This document shows, piece after piece, positions 57,030 through 64,000 of a stretch of DNA of 64,000 nt; position 1 is the first letter of the stretch, and each line of letters starts with the position of its first letter. The translations under genes and the position numbers were made by a program. The notes under the pieces were generated by a model, which saw only the letters and a program-made list of their open reading frames with translations, made no database searches and had not been told where the DNA came from. Source of the stretch: an uncultured Dysgonomonas sp. (GTDB lineage Bacteria; Bacteroidota; Bacteroidia; Bacteroidales; Dysgonomonadaceae); assembly GCA_945273835.1 (NCBI GenBank), contig CALYPL010000009.1:25500-89499 (forward strand), read 5' to 3'.

Positions 57030-57455
57030 TTAAATATCAAAATTTATAGAACATTTATCACAAAATCCTTTTAATACGAAATTGACACCTTGTAGAACAA
57101 AATTTTGAGGTAGTTGAACTTTGGGAATAGAAATACTTTCAAGACAGAAAGTGCCTTGACATTTTACGCATGCAAAGTGTACATGTAAATCATTTATAGA
57201 ACAAGAACAGTCTTTATTACAAACTGAATATTTCATTGAACCCGATCCATCATCAATGCTATGGATCAACAACTTGCTATGGAATAAATTGATAGTTCTC
57301 GATAAAGTCGATTTATCTACTGTATCAAGAATTTCTTCTAATCCGTACAGGCTAAAAGCTTTATTCTGTTCCAACATAACTTTAAATATAAGTATTCTAA
57401 CAGCTGTTGGTTTTATTCCTCTTTCTATTAAGCGTTTCTCGTATATTGAATCCAT
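57030..57455 (-). CDS. Fur-family metal-dependent transcriptional regulator
   Basis: A 141-residue repressor-type protein with a winged-helix N-terminus (about 1-75, GIKPTAVRILIFKVMLEQNKAFS, then DKSTLSRTINLFHSKLLI) and a C-terminal dimerisation half. The structural zinc site is visible as Cys96-x2-Cys99 and Cys132-x2-Cys135. His91 and His93 and an unusual Cys79/Cys83/Cys85 cluster may add a second metal or redox site. Fur, Zur and PerR cannot be told apart by eye. It is the last gene of the exporter operon, 20 bases after a permease gene, so it probably controls that operon. Confidence 0.87.
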   Translation of the reverse strand: MDSIYEKRLIERGIKPTAVRILIFKVMLEQNKAFSLYGLEEILDTVDKSTLSRTINLFHSKLLIHSIDDGSGSMKYSVCNKDCSCSINDLHVHFACVKCQGTFCLESISIPKVQLPQNFVLQGVNFVLKGFCDKCSINFDI

Positions 57456-57475
57456 ATTGTTTTATTATCATTAGC

Positions 57476-58579
57476 TTATTTTGCTTTTTTATAACTTAAA
57501 ACAGCCCATATGTTAAATATTATAGCAAAGATACAGATATATATTAATCGCATATGTATCTCTATCAGGTTGCTGCCTTTCATAAATACCAGGCGGATAA
57601 TCTCCACAAAATGCCTTATCGGATTGAACATTGTAACCGTTTGAGCCCAATTGGGCATACTACTTATTGGAGTGAAGATACCACTCAACATAAAACAAGC
57701 AAGGAATGACATAAAAGCAACCAACATAGCTTGTTGTTGTGTTTCGGAGTAATTGGCTATAACTAACCCCAATGCTGTAAATGTAAGTAAATACACAAAT
57801 GCAGAAAGATAAATAATCAATATACTTCCAACGGGAAATAGCCCATATACTGCCCAAGATATCAGTAATCCGATAGTTAAAACAAATATACCAATTAACC
57901 AAAACGGGATGAGTTTGCTAAGTATCAGAGTCGTACGAGATACGGGGGTTACATTTAATGATTCAATAGTTCCATTTTCTTTTTCTCTTACTACATTTAG
58001 AGCAGAGAGAGTTCCTCCAACAATTGTCAGTAACATGGCGAGTATCCCCGGCAAAATGAAGATTTTATAATCCATATTATCATTATATTTGAAAAATGGA
58101 GCTATTGTTATTTGGTTGGTAAGATTATCTTTTTTATATTCTTTATTAAAATTCTGAATAATTTGATTGATATAATTCGAACCGAGACCAGCCTTTTGCC
58201 CATTTATTGAGTTTATCGATACCATTAATTCAACATCTTTATTCTGCTTAAAATCTCTCTCAAAATTGTGAGGTATTTCGATTAACATATCGGATTGATC
58301 TTTCTCTATTTGCTTTAAGCCTTTGGTATAAGAGCTGGAATAATCGTTGATAATAAATAAATCAGATGAAGTAACTTTATCCAACAATAATTGGGAATAA
58401 CTGCTATGGTCATTATCAATTATGCTAAGACGTATCTCTTTCTGTTCGAATGTAGCAGCCCAAGGTAATATCAAAAGTAAGATGCATGGTATTACGATTG
58501 CCATACGTATGATTGCTCTGTCACGTTTGGCTTGTTGCAATTCTTTTCGGATAAGAAATTTTAAAACCTTTATGTTCAT
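57476..58579 (-). CDS. ABC-2 type permease (YbhR/YhhJ-like), second of two
   Basis: The 367-residue inner-membrane protein has one N-terminal helix (about 25-43), a periplasmic domain of about 130 residues (45-170), and five to six C-terminal helices starting near 175, with the VVREKENGTIESLNVTPVSR motif that meets the ATPase. It is typical of drug/lipid exporters with a dual-ATPase partner. Its start overlaps the stop of the preceding permease by four bases (58576-58579). Confidence 0.88.
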   Translation of the reverse strand: MNIKVLKFLIRKELQQAKRDRAIIRMAIVIPCILLLILPWAATFEQKEIRLSIIDNDHSSYSQLLLDKVTSSDLFIINDYSSSYTKGLKQIEKDQSDMLIEIPHNFERDFKQNKDVELMVSINSINGQKAGLGSNYINQIIQNFNKEYKKDNLTNQITIAPFFKYNDNMDYKIFILPGILAMLLTIVGGTLSALNVVREKENGTIESLNVTPVSRTTLILSKLIPFWLIGIFVLTIGLLISWAVYGLFPVGSILIIYLSAFVYLLTFTALGLVIANYSETQQQAMLVAFMSFLACFMLSGIFTPISSMPNWAQTVTMFNPIRHFVEIIRLVFMKGSNLIEIHMRLIYICIFAIIFNIWAVLSYKKAK

Positions 58580-59685
58580 GACCGATAGATTTTTTTTAAT
58601 CGTTTAAAACTTATTATTGATAAGATGAAAGTGATCAAAATTAAAATTGAACCTTCAACTATAATTCCTTCCACTCCGACACCCTTTATCATTACGTTAC
58701 GCATTGCTGAGATAAACCATTTAGCAGGGAGTATATTGGCTATGTACTGTAAAATGAGCGGCATATTATTTATCTGATAAATCAGACCGGATAATACCAA
58801 TGTCGGAATCATTAAACCAGCCTGATTAATCATCACTGCCTCTTGCTGATTATTCACCAAAGATGAAATCAGAAGACCTAAAGAAAGAGCTGATAGTAAG
58901 AATAACGAACTTAAAAAGAGTATTGTAAATATACTTCCTACAATAGGTACATCTAATAAGGTATTGGATATTATAAGTATGATAATAATGTCAAATAGAC
59001 CAATCACGAGGTAAGGTGTCATCTTGGCAAGAATCATATATATCGGATTCATTGGCGACACAATAAGAGTTGTTATAGTTCCTTCTTCTTTTTCCCGAAC
59101 AATAGACAAGGAGGTCATCATTGTACAAACCAGCATAAGAACTAAGCCAATAATACCCGGAACAAAGTTGTATGCACTTTTCATTTGTGGGTTATAGAGC
59201 ATCTTGGTCGTAATCGTGACCTTTTGATGATTGAGGTTATTGCTTTGAATATCAGATTGATATTGATTGATAACCTGTTTTGCATATTGCATTATCATTT
59301 CAGCTTCGTTGGGTAAGGATGCATCAACCAGAATTTGGATATTAGCAGATCCGGGTCTGTGTATTTCAGATTCAAAGTCTGATGGAATAATAAGCGCTAG
59401 CTTAATATCTCCTCGTCTGAAAGCATCTTCCATTATGTGCTGATGTTTTACCTCTTCTGTCAGATTAAAGTATTTATTATTTGCAAAATGTTCTATAAGT
59501 TGACTTGAAGTCGTACTCTTAGATTGATCATAAACAGCAAAAGGTATCTGATTCAACTCTGTGGTAATGGCATATCCAAAAATAATTAACTGAATGATAG
59601 GCAAAGCCAATAATAAAGTCAATGTTCTTCGATCTCTCAGGATATAAAGAAATTCTTTTTTTATGAAACTTATAAATATATTCAT
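58576..59685 (-). CDS. ABC-2 type permease (YbhS/YhhJ-like), first of two
   Basis: A 369-residue permease with the same plan as its neighbour: N-terminal helix (about 22-42), large periplasmic loop, and a C-terminal helix bundle with IVREKEEGTITTLIVSPMNPI before the second bundle helix. The pair is expected to form a heterodimeric channel. Its start codon shares one base with the stop of the upstream ATPase (TAATG at 59683-59687), so production is tightly coupled. Confidence 0.88.
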   Translation of the reverse strand: MNIFISFIKKEFLYILRDRRTLTLLLALPIIQLIIFGYAITTELNQIPFAVYDQSKSTTSSQLIEHFANNKYFNLTEEVKHQHIMEDAFRRGDIKLALIIPSDFESEIHRPGSANIQILVDASLPNEAEMIMQYAKQVINQYQSDIQSNNLNHQKVTITTKMLYNPQMKSAYNFVPGIIGLVLMLVCTMMTSLSIVREKEEGTITTLIVSPMNPIYMILAKMTPYLVIGLFDIIIILIISNTLLDVPIVGSIFTILFLSSLFLLSALSLGLLISSLVNNQQEAVMINQAGLMIPTLVLSGLIYQINNMPLILQYIANILPAKWFISAMRNVMIKGVGVEGIIVEGSILILITFILSIISFKRLKKIYRS

Positions 59686-60422
59686 TAGTCGTCTCCTCTC
59701 GTAGCTTTTCGGGCTAATGCAAAAAATACATCATCCAGATTATCTGTTTCATAGCTTTTTTTTAGATTAGATGGGGTATCTAATGCAACAATCTGTCCAT
59801 CAACCATCATTGATATTCTATCGCAATATTCAGCTTCGTCCATATAATGGGTCGTGACAAAAGCAGTCATACCATTGCGAACTTGCTCATGAATCATATC
59901 CCAAAATACCCGTCGAGCAATTGGATCAACACCTCCTGTGGGTTCGTCCAGAAAAATAATTTTTGGGTTATGAAATGTCGATACCGCAAAAGCCAATTTT
60001 TGTTTAATACCAAGTGGTAAGGATCCAACTAACTGATTCTGCTCTTTATTTAAATTAAGTTTATCTATTAGTTGTATTGATTTTTCTTTAATATCTCTGG
60101 CATTCATTTCATAAATTCCCCCAAAAAGATTGATATTTTCTTTTATTGTCAGATCGTTATACAAAGAGAATTTTTGGCTCATATATCCGATATTTTTTTT
60201 TATCATATTACTCTGATTGTATATATTATAACCAGCAATCTTTGAGTTGCCGGAAGTTGGTCTTAGTAAGCCACAAAGCATACGCATGGCTGTTGTTTTT
60301 CCAGCTCCGTTGGCTCCTAAAAATCCAAATATTTCACCATCCGACACACTAAAACTTATGTGATCTACAGCGGTAAAACTGCCAAATTTTTTTGTTAAAT
60401 TATTCACTTCAATTACTTTCAT
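59685..60422 (-). CDS. ABC transporter ATPase with degenerate signature (NBD2 of the exporter)
   Basis: The 245-residue nucleotide-binding protein has Walker A GANGAGKT (about 35-42) and Walker B IIFLDEPTGGVD. Its signature motif is LPLGIKQ instead of LSGGQ. That substitution resembles the second ATPase half of YbhF/RbbA-type fused proteins, where one of two sites is divergent. Here the two halves are separate genes overlapping by 14 bases. It should pair with the ATPase encoded just upstream and drive the two permeases. Confidence 0.9.
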   Translation of the reverse strand: MKVIEVNNLTKKFGSFTAVDHISFSVSDGEIFGFLGANGAGKTTAMRMLCGLLRPTSGNSKIAGYNIYNQSNMIKKNIGYMSQKFSLYNDLTIKENINLFGGIYEMNARDIKEKSIQLIDKLNLNKEQNQLVGSLPLGIKQKLAFAVSTFHNPKIIFLDEPTGGVDPIARRVFWDMIHEQVRNGMTAFVTTHYMDEAEYCDRISMMVDGQIVALDTPSNLKKSYETDNLDDVFFALARKATRGDD

Positions 60423-61308
60423 ACTTGTTCATTAATTGAATAAAACAATCTTCTATATTAGGAGTTATAATTTTTATTTCTGCGCCACTTATATTTATCT
60501 TAGAGTCATCGTAGAAAATAGCATGAAGATACTCTCCAAAAGTATAGCATAACTGAACGTTAGGATCTTTCTCCATTTCTTTCATAAGTGTATAATTATC
60601 AACTCCTTTCAATGCATATATCCTATGTGTATTGATGTAGTCTTTAATTATATTTGAGGGCGAATCGATAGTCATTATTTTACCGGACTGTATCAATGCT
60701 ACATTATCGCAAAGTGTGGCTTCATCCATATAAGGTGTCGATACCATCAATGTTATACCAAATGAGCGGAGACCTTTGAGTATGGTCCAAAACTCTTTTC
60801 GCGATACGGGATCTACTCCTGTTGTAGGTTCATCAAGAAGCAAAACCTTTGGCTTATGAATGAGGGCGCAACAAAGTGCCAGTTTTTGTTTCATTCCTCC
60901 TGATAACTTACCGGCTCTTCTATCTTTGAAACGTTCGATCTGAGAATATATATCTTTAAAGATGTCGTAATTGTCTTTCAACTTAACGCCATAAATACTT
61001 GAATAAAACTCTAAGTTTTCTTGTATTGTTAAGTTTTTGTACAATGAAAATTCTCCGGGCATATATCCTATTATCTTTCTGATATCTAATCTATCTTTTT
61101 TAACGTCAAAATTATCAATCGTGGCTTCACCTTTATTTGTGTCTATTAGTGTAGCTAATATTTTAAATAATGTGCTTTTGCCCGCACCATCAGCACCAAT
61201 CAGCCCAAAAAGCTCTCCAGCTTCGACTTGAATATTGATATTATCCAAAGCAATTATTTCATTATCGCCCTTACCATATGTTTTTGATATATTATCAATT
61301 AAAATCAT
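60409..61308 (-). CDS. ABC transporter ATPase (NBD1 of the exporter)
   Basis: The 299-residue ATPase has Walker A GADGAGKST (about 37-45), a normal signature LSGGMKQKLAL, Walker B VLLLDEPTTGVD, and a C-terminal extension of about 80 residues. Starting 12 bases after the HlyD-like gene and overlapping the next ATPase by 14 bases, it is part of a seven-gene operon. With its partner it corresponds to the dual-ATPase YbhF, split in two. Confidence 0.92.
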   Translation of the reverse strand: MILIDNISKTYGKGDNEIIALDNINIQVEAGELFGLIGADGAGKSTLFKILATLIDTNKGEATIDNFDVKKDRLDIRKIIGYMPGEFSLYKNLTIQENLEFYSSIYGVKLKDNYDIFKDIYSQIERFKDRRAGKLSGGMKQKLALCCALIHKPKVLLLDEPTTGVDPVSRKEFWTILKGLRSFGITLMVSTPYMDEATLCDNVALIQSGKIMTIDSPSNIIKDYINTHRIYALKGVDNYTLMKEMEKDPNVQLCYTFGEYLHAIFYDDSKINISGAEIKIITPNIEDCFIQLMNKYESN

Positions 61309-61320
61309 AAAAATCCTCTT

Positions 61321-62211
61321 TTAGAAATTGACGTCGCCATACATACCGATCTTAATTTGGTCATCAGTGTTTTTCACAGCAATCTTAATTGCATACACAA
61401 GATTCTCTCGTTCATCTTTTGTTTGGATCGTTTTGGGAGTAAATTCAGCTTTATCTGAAATCCACGAAACTGTCCCTTTGTACGTTTTTTGTGTCTGATT
61501 AATTGAAACTGTAACTTCTTGCCCTAACTTTATTTTCTCTATTTGCTCATAAATTACATAAGCTCTTAAGAAAAGATTTTTGGTATCAGCAATCTTATAC
61601 AGTGGAGTTCCTTCAGTTACCATTTCTTTTTCTTCTACGTATTTGGTCAGTACGGTACCTGCAATCGGATTTTTAATACGGCTTTTTTCTAAGTAATCTT
61701 CAATTTGTTCTATTTGTACTTGTACTGAAAAACTTTCTTCATTTAGACTATTGACTGTTGTCGATAGGGTATTCATTTGTGCAGACAATTGTCCTTTCAA
61801 TACAATTATTCTGGAGTTGATATCGTCTAATTGTTTCTGAGTAGCTGCATTGGATTTTAACAATTGTTCGGTTCTTTTTTTTTCAAATTCTTCTTTTTCA
61901 ATTTGTTCATTCAGCGAAGCAATCTGTTTCCCTATATCAGGACGACGTGCTGAAATAATTTTTCCCGAGGCGATGAGTTGTTTCTTTTTTAAATACAATT
62001 GTGTGCTGTCTATATACCCCACATCCTGATTTTTATCGAGAATATCTCCTTCTTGTATAAAAAATTGCTCTATTTTACCATTAACTTCGGCGGATACAAC
62101 TACTTCGGTAGCTTCGAAAGTTCCTGATGCATCATTTTCAAATTTATTTCCATTACATGCATAGAAAAATGGTAGTGTTATTAATGATAAAAAAGTAATA
62201 TATTGTTTCAT
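61321..62211 (-). CDS. HlyD-family periplasmic adaptor lipoprotein (YbhG-like)
   Basis: A 296-residue membrane-fusion protein with a lipoprotein-like signal (FFYAC, Cys19). A lipoyl/barrel-sandwich half (VVSAEVNGKIEQFFIQEGDIL) is followed by a coiled-coil hairpin (about 75-165) rich in Lys, Glu and Gln, then the second lipoyl half and a beta-barrel. It links the inner-membrane ABC transporter to the TolC-like channel. The ATG at 62211 is chosen, four bases after the tolC-like stop; an ATG at 62232 inside the previous gene is possible. Confidence 0.9.
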   Translation of the reverse strand: MKQYITFLSLITLPFFYACNGNKFENDASGTFEATEVVVSAEVNGKIEQFFIQEGDILDKNQDVGYIDSTQLYLKKKQLIASGKIISARRPDIGKQIASLNEQIEKEEFEKKRTEQLLKSNAATQKQLDDINSRIIVLKGQLSAQMNTLSTTVNSLNEESFSVQVQIEQIEDYLEKSRIKNPIAGTVLTKYVEEKEMVTEGTPLYKIADTKNLFLRAYVIYEQIEKIKLGQEVTVSINQTQKTYKGTVSWISDKAEFTPKTIQTKDERENLVYAIKIAVKNTDDQIKIGMYGDVNF

Positions 62212-62215
62212 GATT

Positions 62216-63481
62216 TTATTCTCCTTTGACATTTTTATAGTTGTAAATACTTAGTATATAATCTATCTCATGTATTGCTTTTGTCTGTATTGCCTGATTT
62301 TCAATATTAATATCCCTAACCAAATCGTTAATATTATATACTCCGTTTTTATATCGATTTTCGGAAGCTAATCGGACCTTGTTCCTTAATTTGATTATTT
62401 CGTCGTCTTTATCTATTAATAGTTTGTTCTTGGTTATTTCTTCTACATATTTTATCTGTTGATTGTTATTATTAAATCTGAAAGTTTCTTCATCCGTATC
62501 AATTATGCTTTTGTTTATTCTTATAATTCTTTTTTCTCTTTTTCGGGTATATAAATTGCCAAAATTCCAACTGACTCTTATTCCCCCAATAGCCCAGAAA
62601 TCAAAATCGTTACTCATGATGTTTAAACCCGGTCTTCCATAACCACCTTGGGCAAAAAGACTTAGATTAGGCATATTCTTTGCATTTATAGATGATGTTT
62701 GAGCATCTAATAATAAGCGTTCTTGGTTGAACAGAGATATTTCGGGGCGTATCAAGGATGAGGATAGATCTACATTTGTTTCGGGTATATTATATATTGT
62801 TTGTTCGGTCAATTTTTGATTAATAAAGCCAGAGAGAATTTTTTGGTATATGGCTTTCAGAGATTGTAATTCTATTTTTTTCTGTTCATTATTAATTAAT
62901 TCAACAGCAATTATATCTATATCAGATGAAAGAGCAACACCATTCTTACACAAGGCTTCTACAAATTCGCGATTTGTTTTTAAGGTTTCATTGTAAATAT
63001 CAAGTATACCCAATTGCTTATTTATAGATAAGATGCCAAAGTATAATTGGTTTACTCTATCTTTTATCTGAAATAGTTCTACTTCTATTTTTTGTTTTTT
63101 TATATTACTATTTGCTATTGAAATGAGTTTTTCTGATTTTGTTGTACCTCCATCCCAAATAGATTGAGTAATATCTAATGCAATCTTATATTGATCTTTA
63201 CTTTTTTCAGGAAATTCCACTCCCTGAATATGTATGGGTAAGGCAATAACTTCACTTTGGAGAGATGCTTGAGTGTTTAATACAATCTGAGGCAAATATT
63301 TCTTAGATAGATTTTCAACGTCGTATTTTTTAGACGATTCTATTAATTCAAATTGTTTAATAAGGGGATAGTTATCCCGAGCTCTTTGCTGACACTCTTC
63401 CAGTGTAATGCCTATGCTTTCACTCTGAGCCTTTAATATAAAAGGGAGTGTTAATAGATAAAATATTAATTTTATTCTCAT
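62216..63481 (-). CDS. TolC-family outer membrane efflux channel
   Basis: The 421-residue protein has a signal peptide (1-19, ending ILKAQ) followed by two long helical repeats separated by beta strands (LPQIVLNTQASLQ and NLSLFAQGGYG with GIRVSWNFG), the TolC plan. It provides the outer-membrane exit duct of the tripartite exporter. It is the first gene of the operon, just after the candidate regulatory inverted repeats. Confidence 0.9.
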   Translation of the reverse strand: MRIKLIFYLLTLPFILKAQSESIGITLEECQQRARDNYPLIKQFELIESSKKYDVENLSKKYLPQIVLNTQASLQSEVIALPIHIQGVEFPEKSKDQYKIALDITQSIWDGGTTKSEKLISIANSNIKKQKIEVELFQIKDRVNQLYFGILSINKQLGILDIYNETLKTNREFVEALCKNGVALSSDIDIIAVELINNEQKKIELQSLKAIYQKILSGFINQKLTEQTIYNIPETNVDLSSSLIRPEISLFNQERLLLDAQTSSINAKNMPNLSLFAQGGYGRPGLNIMSNDFDFWAIGGIRVSWNFGNLYTRKREKRIIRINKSIIDTDEETFRFNNNNQQIKYVEEITKNKLLIDKDDEIIKLRNKVRLASENRYKNGVYNINDLVRDINIENQAIQTKAIHEIDYILSIYNYKNVKGE

Positions 63482-63505
63482 TTTATATTTATTTTGTTAT
63501 TTATA

Positions 63506-63541
63506 CAACAAAGTTAAAAAGTGATAATTGCAACTTTATTG
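63506..63541 (-). promoter_or_regulatory. Candidate operator over the exporter promoter
   Basis: CAACAAAGTT (63506-63515) and AACTTTATTG (63532-63541) form an inverted repeat with one mismatch. A second perfect inverted repeat TGCAA-N5-TTGCA spans 63529-63543. Both lie on the exporter promoter and could bind the Fur-family protein encoded by the operon's last gene. Confidence 0.5.
63509..63516 (-). promoter_or_regulatory. Candidate -7 box for the exporter operon
   Basis: TAACTTTG on the minus strand matches TAnnTTTG, 27 bases before the tolC-like ATG. It sits within the left arm of the inverted repeat. Confidence 0.6.
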
Positions 63542-63641
63542 CAGAGTTTTCAAGAGGTCAACCAAAGTCAGGATAAAATAAAGGAGTGTGATATCGTTCT
63601 AAGAGTAAAATTTTTTTAACAGTCTTATTTGCTTGTATTAA

Positions 63642-63882
63642 TTATTGGATTCGTGCTTTTATCAAGCAAAACAATATGAATCTTCAGGTAAGAACATTAT
63701 CTATGCAAGGGGCAGGACTAATCGGAATGCTACTAAGGAAGTAGACTCCCCCAAAATGGAACTATTAAAACTTAAGGAAGAGTTAAGTATCAGCATCTTA
63801 CAGCTGATGTATATGATGAAATGAAAAATGTTGCTGAAGAGCATTGATGTCAAATAAGAAAAAAGCTGCCGCTAAACAGTAA
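63642..63882 (+). pseudogene. Frame-broken coding relic of unknown family
   Basis: Three overlapping open stretches read like one protein interrupted by frameshifts. Bases 63642-63787 encode a stretch containing YARGRTNRNATKEVDSPK and LLKLKEEL. A shift gives KYQHLTADVYDEMKNVAEEH (63785-63844), and another shift gives SNKKKAAAKQ before TAA (63880-63882). Residue composition is protein-like in each piece while the alternative frames are not. I do not recognise the family. It may be the decayed 3' end of a gene; chance cannot be excluded. Confidence 0.35.
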
Positions 63883-63917
63883 TTAGTCTGCATACACTGG
63901 GTAAAGATAACCGATTG

Positions 63918-64000
63918 TTGAGGAAATTTTTTCAGAACTTTATAGTGTATTTTTTTATAGCGGCGATTTTCTATGGCAGTTGTAAAATATCTCCCATTTC
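63918..64000 (+). CDS. Possible start of a lipoprotein gene cut by the right window edge
   Basis: From a TTG at 63918 the frame is open to the window end. It begins RKFFQNFIVYFFIAAIFYGSC, a basic start, a hydrophobic core and a lipobox-like YGSC. Only about 27 residues are visible, no ATG is available in frame, and no promoter box is seen, so the call rests on the signal-peptide pattern alone. Confidence 0.35.
   Translation, partial: MRKFFQNFIVYFFIAAIFYGSCKISPI

Noticed and set aside
56997..57044. Inverted repeat AATTTTGA/TCAAAATT at the end of the Fur-family gene as a terminator
   Set aside because: Only 8 AT-rich pairs, a loop of over 30 bases, overlap with the last codons, and no T tract after it.

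Overview
The window looks like a chromosomal segment of a Bacteroidales bacterium (phylum Bacteroidota), most like Dysgonomonas/Parabacteroides-type relatives. I infer this from the low GC, the SusC/SusD pair, a hybrid two-component regulator, many lipoproteins, DUF3127 and DUF4960 proteins, a gliding-motility-type C-terminal domain, and repeated Bacteroidota-type -7 boxes (TAnnTTTG) with no clear Shine-Dalgarno sequences. The exact genus cannot be fixed from sequence reading alone.

Layout. 1-6 kb: a 5'-truncated TonB-type outer-membrane beta-barrel gene, a large zinc metalloprotease and a TrmH-type rRNA methyltransferase. 6-13.5 kb (minus strand): prs, a HEAT-repeat DNA alkylation repair protein, a GH13 alpha-amylase-like enzyme, a patatin-like lipase, ssb, a minimal MscS-like channel, rpsO, a DUF3127 protein and an AI-2E family transporter. 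13.6-18.4 kb: dacB-type PBP4, an FKBP lipoprotein, glycyl-tRNA synthetase and argB.

18.4-33.5 kb is a complete fructan utilisation locus on the minus strand. It comprises a hybrid two-component sensor with a periplasmic sugar-binding domain, fructokinase, an MFS sugar importer, two GH32 lipoproteins, a DUF4960 surface glycan-binding lipoprotein, SusD and SusC. The gene order matches the Bacteroides thetaiotaomicron BT1754-BT1763 fructan locus. A long near-identical motif lies upstream of both the susC operon and the importer/fructokinase operon; it is the best candidate for the regulator's operator and is the clearest new signal in the window. The second GH32 has an altered nucleophile motif.

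33.8-44.5 kb: a PKD/gliding-type C-terminal-domain secreted protein, a TRL-like lipoprotein, a hypothetical secreted protein, recG, an overlapping GT2/polytopic membrane pair, fabG with a TetR regulator, and pnp. 44.7-54.1 kb: lpxK overlapping a purine nucleoside phosphorylase, valS, an MltF-like transglycosylase, an FMN oxidoreductase and groES-groEL. 54.3-56.4 kb: a TlpA-like thioredoxin lipoprotein and a TIM-barrel lipoprotein.

57.0-63.5 kb is one tightly packed minus-strand operon: TolC-like channel, HlyD-like adaptor, two separate ABC ATPases, two ABC-2 permeases (a YbhGFSR-like exporter) and, as last gene, a Fur-family regulator. Inverted repeats over its promoter suggest autoregulation. 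The right edge holds a frame-broken gene relic and what may be the start of a lipoprotein gene. I saw no tRNA, rRNA, CRISPR array, insertion sequence or prophage.
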